Origin: a bacterium
Lineage (GTDB): Bacteria > Krumholzibacteriota > Krumholzibacteriia > LZORAL124-64-63
DNA length: 64,000 nucleotides
Assembly: GCA_016703265.1 (NCBI GenBank)
Contig: JADJCK010000006.1
Span: forward strand, 248,001 to 312,000
Reading direction: 5' to 3'
Each line of letters begins with the position of its first letter. The stretch's first letter is position 1. Positions 60,412 through 64,000 of this stretch are shown here, in pieces. Below the pieces are notes generated by a model. It had not been told where the DNA came from. It ran no database searches and worked only from the letters and a program-made list of their open reading frames with translations. The position numbers were made by a program, and so were the translations under genes.

Positions 60412-62058
60412 TCACGATTCGGTTGACTGATTCAGTTCCAGCAGACGGTCCGCCGCGCGCCTGATCACGCCGACCAGACGCTCGATGTCCGCCTGCTCCA
60501 TGTTCCGGTTCTCGACATTGACCCGCAGGGCGACGCGCCCGTCCAGCACCGTGTAGCTGAACCAGGCATCGCCTTCCCGCTCGACCAGGTCCTGCAACTG
60601 CCGGTTCAACCCGTCGGCGCGCTCCGCAGAGAAGCGCATACTGCCGTCGGGCCTCAAGGGTTCCCAGCGGAAATTGCAGATGCCCAGCGTGTTGGGCCCG
60701 AGGATGCGGAAATCCGGCTGCCGGCGCATGCGCGCGGCCAGCACCCGCGCCAGTTCGATGTCCTTCTCGACCCAGGCGGCGTACTGCCGGCGACCGACCG
60801 CCCGCAGGGCCAGCCACAGCTTGAGCGCGTTCAGGCGCCGGCTGCCCTGGATGCCGTACTGGAAGAAGTTGACCTTGTCACCGTGGTGGAAGCCGCGCCG
60901 GTCGGGCGGCGGCGGGGCCGGCTCGCCCCCGGCCGCATCGGTGTCACGCTGGACCTTCTCCATGTAGTACTCGGGATGCACCAGAAAACTGCGCCGCAGG
61001 AAGTCGCCGTCGCGCACCAGGATTCCGCCCGCGGAGAACGGCATGTAGAACCACTTGTGCGGGTCGACCGTGATCGAGTCGGCCATGTCGATGCCGCGCA
61101 GCATGGGGCGGTACATCTCGCTGAGCATGGCGGCGCCGCCGTAGGCCGCGTCCACATGGAACCAGCAGCCGTACTGGGCAGCCAGCGCCGCCAGGCGATC
61201 CAGCTTGTCGATGCTGCCGGTGTTGGTCGTACCGGCGATGCCGATGATGCACGCGGGTTTCAGGCCCGCCTGCCTGTCGGCGGTGATGGCGGCCTCCAGC
61301 CGCACCAGGTCGATGCGGTAGAGCTCATCGACGGGGATGCGTCGCAGCTGCGACCGCCCGAGCCCCAGCAGGTCGATCGCCTTCTCGAAACTGTAGTGGG
61401 CCTGCGCCGAGACATAGAATGTCAGCCGCGCCAGCTCGGCGCCCGGCGCCGATTGCTCGCGCACGCGCGACAGGTCGCGCCCCAGCACCCGGTTGATCGC
61501 GAGCTTGAGCCCGGTGATGTTCGCCAGCGAACCGCCGTCGGTCATGGTGCCGAAACTGCGGTCGGGCAGGCCGAACAGGTCGCACAGCCAGCGGATGACG
61601 CGCTTCTCGATGGCCGTCCCCGACGGCGCGTGGCGCCACGAGGCCGTGTTCTGGTTCATGGCCGCGCACAGCGCCTCGCTGAAGATCGCCAGCGGCAGCG
61701 GCGCCGGGTTCATCATGCCGAAGTAGCGCCGGCTGCCGATGGCCATGGTGTTCGGGAACACGCGATTGCGGCAGTCCTGCACGAGGTCGGCGAACGGCGT
61801 CCCCTCCTCGGGCAAGGGCTCGGCGAACGTGTCGTCGAGTCCGGCCGGCGTCAGCGGCCCGTACACGCGTCGCCCTTCCAGCCCCTGCAGGTACTCCACG
61901 ACCAGGTCGACCATCGCGTAGCCCATCTCGCGCAGGCCGACATCGTCGACCGGGCCCTCGCCGGTCGGACGTTCGCGCTTGTCGCCGGACAGGTCCTCGG
62001 GCATGCCTGCGGCGAAGGAGCGCGGCGGGCGCTGCAGGTCGTCGGCGCGTCCGGTCAT
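60412..62058 (-). CDS. Group II PLP-dependent amino acid decarboxylase (aromatic-L-amino-acid type)
   Basis: 548 residues. Motifs include YFGMMNPAPLPLAIFSEAL, GTMTDGGSLANITGLKLAIN, the cofactor Asp in FHVDAAYGGAAML and Lys335 in SITVDPHKWFYMPFSAGGIL. The set matches aromatic amino acid, histidine or glutamate decarboxylases of fold type I. Substrate is not clear; the active-site region resembles the aromatic (tyrosine/tryptophan/DOPA) group more than GadB. A hydrophilic N-terminal extension of 40 residues precedes the domain. The ATG overlaps the HAD gene stop by four bases. Confidence 0.9.
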   Translation of the reverse strand: MTGRADDLQRPPRSFAAGMPEDLSGDKRERPTGEGPVDDVGLREMGYAMVDLVVEYLQGLEGRRVYGPLTPAGLDDTFAEPLPEEGTPFADLVQDCRNRVFPNTMAIGSRRYFGMMNPAPLPLAIFSEALCAAMNQNTASWRHAPSGTAIEKRVIRWLCDLFGLPDRSFGTMTDGGSLANITGLKLAINRVLGRDLSRVREQSAPGAELARLTFYVSAQAHYSFEKAIDLLGLGRSQLRRIPVDELYRIDLVRLEAAITADRQAGLKPACIIGIAGTTNTGSIDKLDRLAALAAQYGCWFHVDAAYGGAAMLSEMYRPMLRGIDMADSITVDPHKWFYMPFSAGGILVRDGDFLRRSFLVHPEYYMEKVQRDTDAAGGEPAPPPPDRRGFHHGDKVNFFQYGIQGSRRLNALKLWLALRAVGRRQYAAWVEKDIELARVLAARMRRQPDFRILGPNTLGICNFRWEPLRPDGSMRFSAERADGLNRQLQDLVEREGDAWFSYTVLDGRVALRVNVENRNMEQADIERLVGVIRRAADRLLELNQSTES

Positions 62059-63002
62059 GTCCTGTCCTTTCGCGGCACGAGCCCGGCGCCGTGGGGAAAC
62101 CCTCCGGCGGCGATGCTCTCGAGGACGTGGGCGGCGCCACCGTCGGCAACGGCGCCGGTGACGAAATCCGCTTCCGAAGCCACATCGTGGGGACTGCCCG
62201 CCATGGCCACGCTGTATCCGGCCCAGGCGAACATGTCCAGGTCGTTGTAGTTGTCGCCGATGGCGACGGTACGCTCGCGCCCGATGCCGCAGTGTTCGGC
62301 CAGGGTGCGCAACCCGGCGCCCTTGTCGCTCGCCGCGTGGAACGCCTCGGCCCAGTACCAGGCGCCGCCGCCCATCAGCGATCGGGTGTTGATCACCTTG
62401 ACGCGACCCGGCAGTTCGCGTGCGATGGCGCGACTGAGCGCCTCGATCCGGTCCTTCTCGTCGATGGTCCCGACTTCCAGCGCCTGGCGCCAGTCGCAGG
62501 CCAGGAGGTCGTCGACCACCTCCAGGCCGCCGGTGTTCTGGCGCCGGCCCTGGAGATAGCGGCCCAGGACGTCGTTGACCGGACGCGCCTCGTGGCGCAG
62601 GAGCCCGCCATCGTCGTCGGTACCATACACCATCGGCACGGTGCCATGTTCACGGAACAACCGGACCAGGAGGCGTACCTCTTCGCCGTCCAGGACATGG
62701 CAGGCGATGCGTCGTCGCGGTTCGTCGGCCCAGACCACGGCGCCGTTGAGCAGCACCAGGGGCAGGTCGGCCGGCTCCCAGCCGGACCGCGCGAGCAGGC
62801 TGCTGGTCGAGTTGAGGTTGCGGCCGGTGCAGAGGGCGAGCACGTGGCCGGCGCTCCGCACGGCCTCCATGGCCGCGATCTCGCGCGGGCGCAGCACCTC
62901 GTCGAACTCGGTGTCCAGCAAGGTGCCGTCGACGTCGACCGCCACGAGCCAGCGCCCATCCGGACGCGTCTCTCCGTCGCGATCGCTGCTGCCGCTGCCC
63001 AT
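62055..63002 (-). CDS. HAD superfamily (Cof-type) hydrolase
   Basis: 315 residues from the ATG at 63002. Motif I is VAVDVDGTLLDTEFDEV (nucleophile and acid/base Asp), motif II lies in LALCTGRNLNS, and motifs III-IV are RELPGRVKV with VAIGDNYNDLDMFAWAG. The cap is of the C2 (Cof) type, as in sugar or nucleotide phosphatases. A GTG at 63011 overlaps the acylphosphatase stop by four bases and is an equally good start. The stop overlaps the decarboxylase ATG by four bases. Confidence 0.9.
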   Translation of the reverse strand: MGSGSSDRDGETRPDGRWLVAVDVDGTLLDTEFDEVLRPREIAAMEAVRSAGHVLALCTGRNLNSTSSLLARSGWEPADLPLVLLNGAVVWADEPRRRIACHVLDGEEVRLLVRLFREHGTVPMVYGTDDDGGLLRHEARPVNDVLGRYLQGRRQNTGGLEVVDDLLACDWRQALEVGTIDEKDRIEALSRAIARELPGRVKVINTRSLMGGGAWYWAEAFHAASDKGAGLRTLAEHCGIGRERTVAIGDNYNDLDMFAWAGYSVAMAGSPHDVASEADFVTGAVADGGAAHVLESIAAGGFPHGAGLVPRKDRT

Positions 63003-63007
63003 GCCGT

Positions 63008-63280
63008 TCACCCCGTGACCTTGAAGTCGTTCCAGGCGCCCGCTGCCTCGGACCAGGCGGCGTCGCACACGTCCACACGGGCCCGCACCGGCCCGCGCCC
63101 GCACCACGTCGCCAGCGCCTCGAGGGAGACCCGCGGCCCCTCGGCCACCAGTTGCACCGAACCGTCGGCCAGGTTGCGGACCCGACCGGTCAGGCCCAGG
63201 CGCAGCGCCTCCTCGCGCGCGTGCCACCGGAATCCGACACCCTGCACGCGCCCGCTGATGCGCAGTTCCAGGCGATCCAT
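63008..63280 (-). CDS. acyP: Acylphosphatase
   Basis: Small enzyme hydrolysing acyl phosphates. 90 residues, the normal size, from an ATG at 63280 with GGGAG upstream. The active-site loop is GRVQGVGFRWHAREEA (catalytic Arg) and the catalytic Asn lies in LTGRVRNLADGSVQLVAEG. Acetyl phosphate made by the pta-ackA genes at 20636-22844 could be one substrate, though this is speculative. It is followed closely by the HAD hydrolase gene. Confidence 0.95.
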   Translation of the reverse strand: MDRLELRISGRVQGVGFRWHAREEALRLGLTGRVRNLADGSVQLVAEGPRVSLEALATWCGRGPVRARVDVCDAAWSEAAGAWNDFKVTG

Positions 63281-63326
63281 GCCGCTCTCCCTGAACCGGC
63301 CGGTCCCGGGACCGGTCCGTTCGCGC

Positions 63327-64000
63327 TCACTCCTCGAGCCACGGCGCCGGCAGCTTGCCGTGCGCAGGGTCGAGCCACTGCCGGACCGTACCAGCGAGCG
63401 CACCGGCCAGCGACCGGCCGTGCGCCTCGATCCGGTCCCGGGCGAAGTCGAATTCGCCGTATATCGACCGGCCGTCGCGGCCGAGCATGACACCCAGTCC
63501 CAGGCGCCCCGGGCCGTCGTGCGCCGTGACGAAACCCACGGTCCACGAGTCGTCGAGCAACTCGCCCAGGAGGCGATCGACCACGGCATCGGCATCGAGC
63601 AGCAGGTGGCCGCGCTCGAGCGCGAAAACCCGTACGGCCCGCAGTTCGTGCCGCCTGACCTCGCGCTTCTCGCGCCAGGCAACCGTCATGTCCTGGGGCG
63701 CCAGCTCGGCCAGGACCAGCGTCCGCGACAGGCGCAGGCTGCCCGGATGGTAGCCGAGGATGCTGTACGGCAGCGGGAACCCCAGCGCGCCGTCGAAGGT
63801 GATGACCCATTCGGCGCGCACGCGCGCACCCGCGTGGCGCCCCTCGCTGCCGGGAGCCGGACGCCGGCGCTCCAGCGAGACCAGCTTCTCGACGGGAAGC
63901 CGCGACGAACGTCCACGGGCCCGCGCACTGGCCTGGAGGTCGGCGGCGTGCCAGAGACCCAGCGAGTCGCCCTCGGCGCGCGCGACGACGAAGGCGAAGA
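63327..64000 (-). CDS. Hypothetical protein (5' partial, runs off the right edge)
   Basis: The frame is open from the right edge (first visible codons FAFVVARAEGD) to the stop at 63327, about 223 residues. It is rich in charged residues and beta-like strands (WVITFDGALGFPLPYSILGY; VGFVTAHDGPGRLGLGVML). No signal peptide, membrane helix or motif that I recognise is present in the visible part. It ends 46 bases before the acylphosphatase start on the same strand and may be cotranscribed with it. A GTG at 63821 is an internal candidate start but the frame clearly continues upstream. Confidence 0.6.
   Translation of the reverse strand, partial: FAFVVARAEGDSLGLWHAADLQASARARGRSSRLPVEKLVSLERRRPAPGSEGRHAGARVRAEWVITFDGALGFPLPYSILGYHPGSLRLSRTLVLAELAPQDMTVAWREKREVRRHELRAVRVFALERGHLLLDADAVVDRLLGELLDDSWTVGFVTAHDGPGRLGLGVMLGRDGRSIYGEFDFARDRIEAHGRSLAGALAGTVRQWLDPAHGKLPAPWLEE

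Overview
The window is about 64 kb of very GC-rich, densely coding DNA (codon third positions almost all G or C). It contains no rRNA, tRNA, CRISPR array, insertion sequence or prophage that I can see. No stretch over about 270 bases lacks a gene. Gene content suggests a Gram-negative chromosome, probably from an uncultivated high-GC FCB-related lineage (Eisenbacteria/Krumholzibacteriota-like). The evidence is SurA/PpiC envelope chaperones, RND efflux pumps, lipoproteins with lipoboxes, two exported proteins ending in FlgD-like/type-A sorting-like C-terminal domains, and 6-bladed beta-propeller paralogs. The phylum call is inference only.

Layout. 1-1403 is the end of a glycosyltransferase/TPR gene. 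1384-14353 is a leftward run of eight closely spaced or overlapping genes: moxR, a DUF58 protein, a BatA-like vWA membrane protein, nifU, nifS, mfd, a PpiC-type lipoprotein and a SurA-like chaperone. It diverges from a SpoIIE-type phosphatase at 14508. 15731-19805 (leftward) holds a GT-C glycosyltransferase, a phosphofructokinase with PPi-type active-site residues, and adenosine deaminase. 20071-22844 (rightward) is an Rrf2/IscR-like regulator with pta-ackA. 22885-25189 (leftward) is a PhzF-like enzyme and a repeat-domain lipoprotein. 25429-39332 (rightward) carries a TPR/hydrolase-like secreted protein, two paralogous beta-propeller proteins, an RND adaptor, two RND pumps and an M20 amidohydrolase. 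39296-40837 is a second GT-C-like enzyme. 41086-44563 is a three-gene succinate dehydrogenase/fumarate reductase operon ending at a long hairpin. 44694-49183 (leftward) has a large lipoprotein and a Ser/Thr kinase with TPRs. 49424-51065 is an ABC-F ATPase. From 51115 to the end most genes point left: a papain-like protease, MgtC-like membrane protein, thioesterase, threonine-dehydratase-like enzyme, a repeat protein with a sorting-like tail, DinB-like, RRM, DsbD-alpha-like, a PLP decarboxylase, a HAD phosphatase, acylphosphatase and a partial unknown gene.

Central metabolism points to a PPi-linked glycolytic step, a phosphotransacetylase/acetate kinase route and a membrane-bound succinate/fumarate couple. 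Fe-S biogenesis uses full-length NifU with NifS. A cysteine-triad Rrf2 regulator sits next to pta.

Six genes are interrupted by apparent indels: the PpiC-type gene, the SurA-like gene, the BatA-like gene, the 22885-24257 lipoprotein, the 25429-27599 gene and the ABC-F gene. Several breaks fall in runs of five G or C, and both halves of every gene read as intact protein. I therefore treat them as probable sequence errors rather than true pseudogenes. The window looks like a housekeeping and envelope region. The least familiar arrangement is the beta-propeller pair with tandem RND pumps at 27737-39332.
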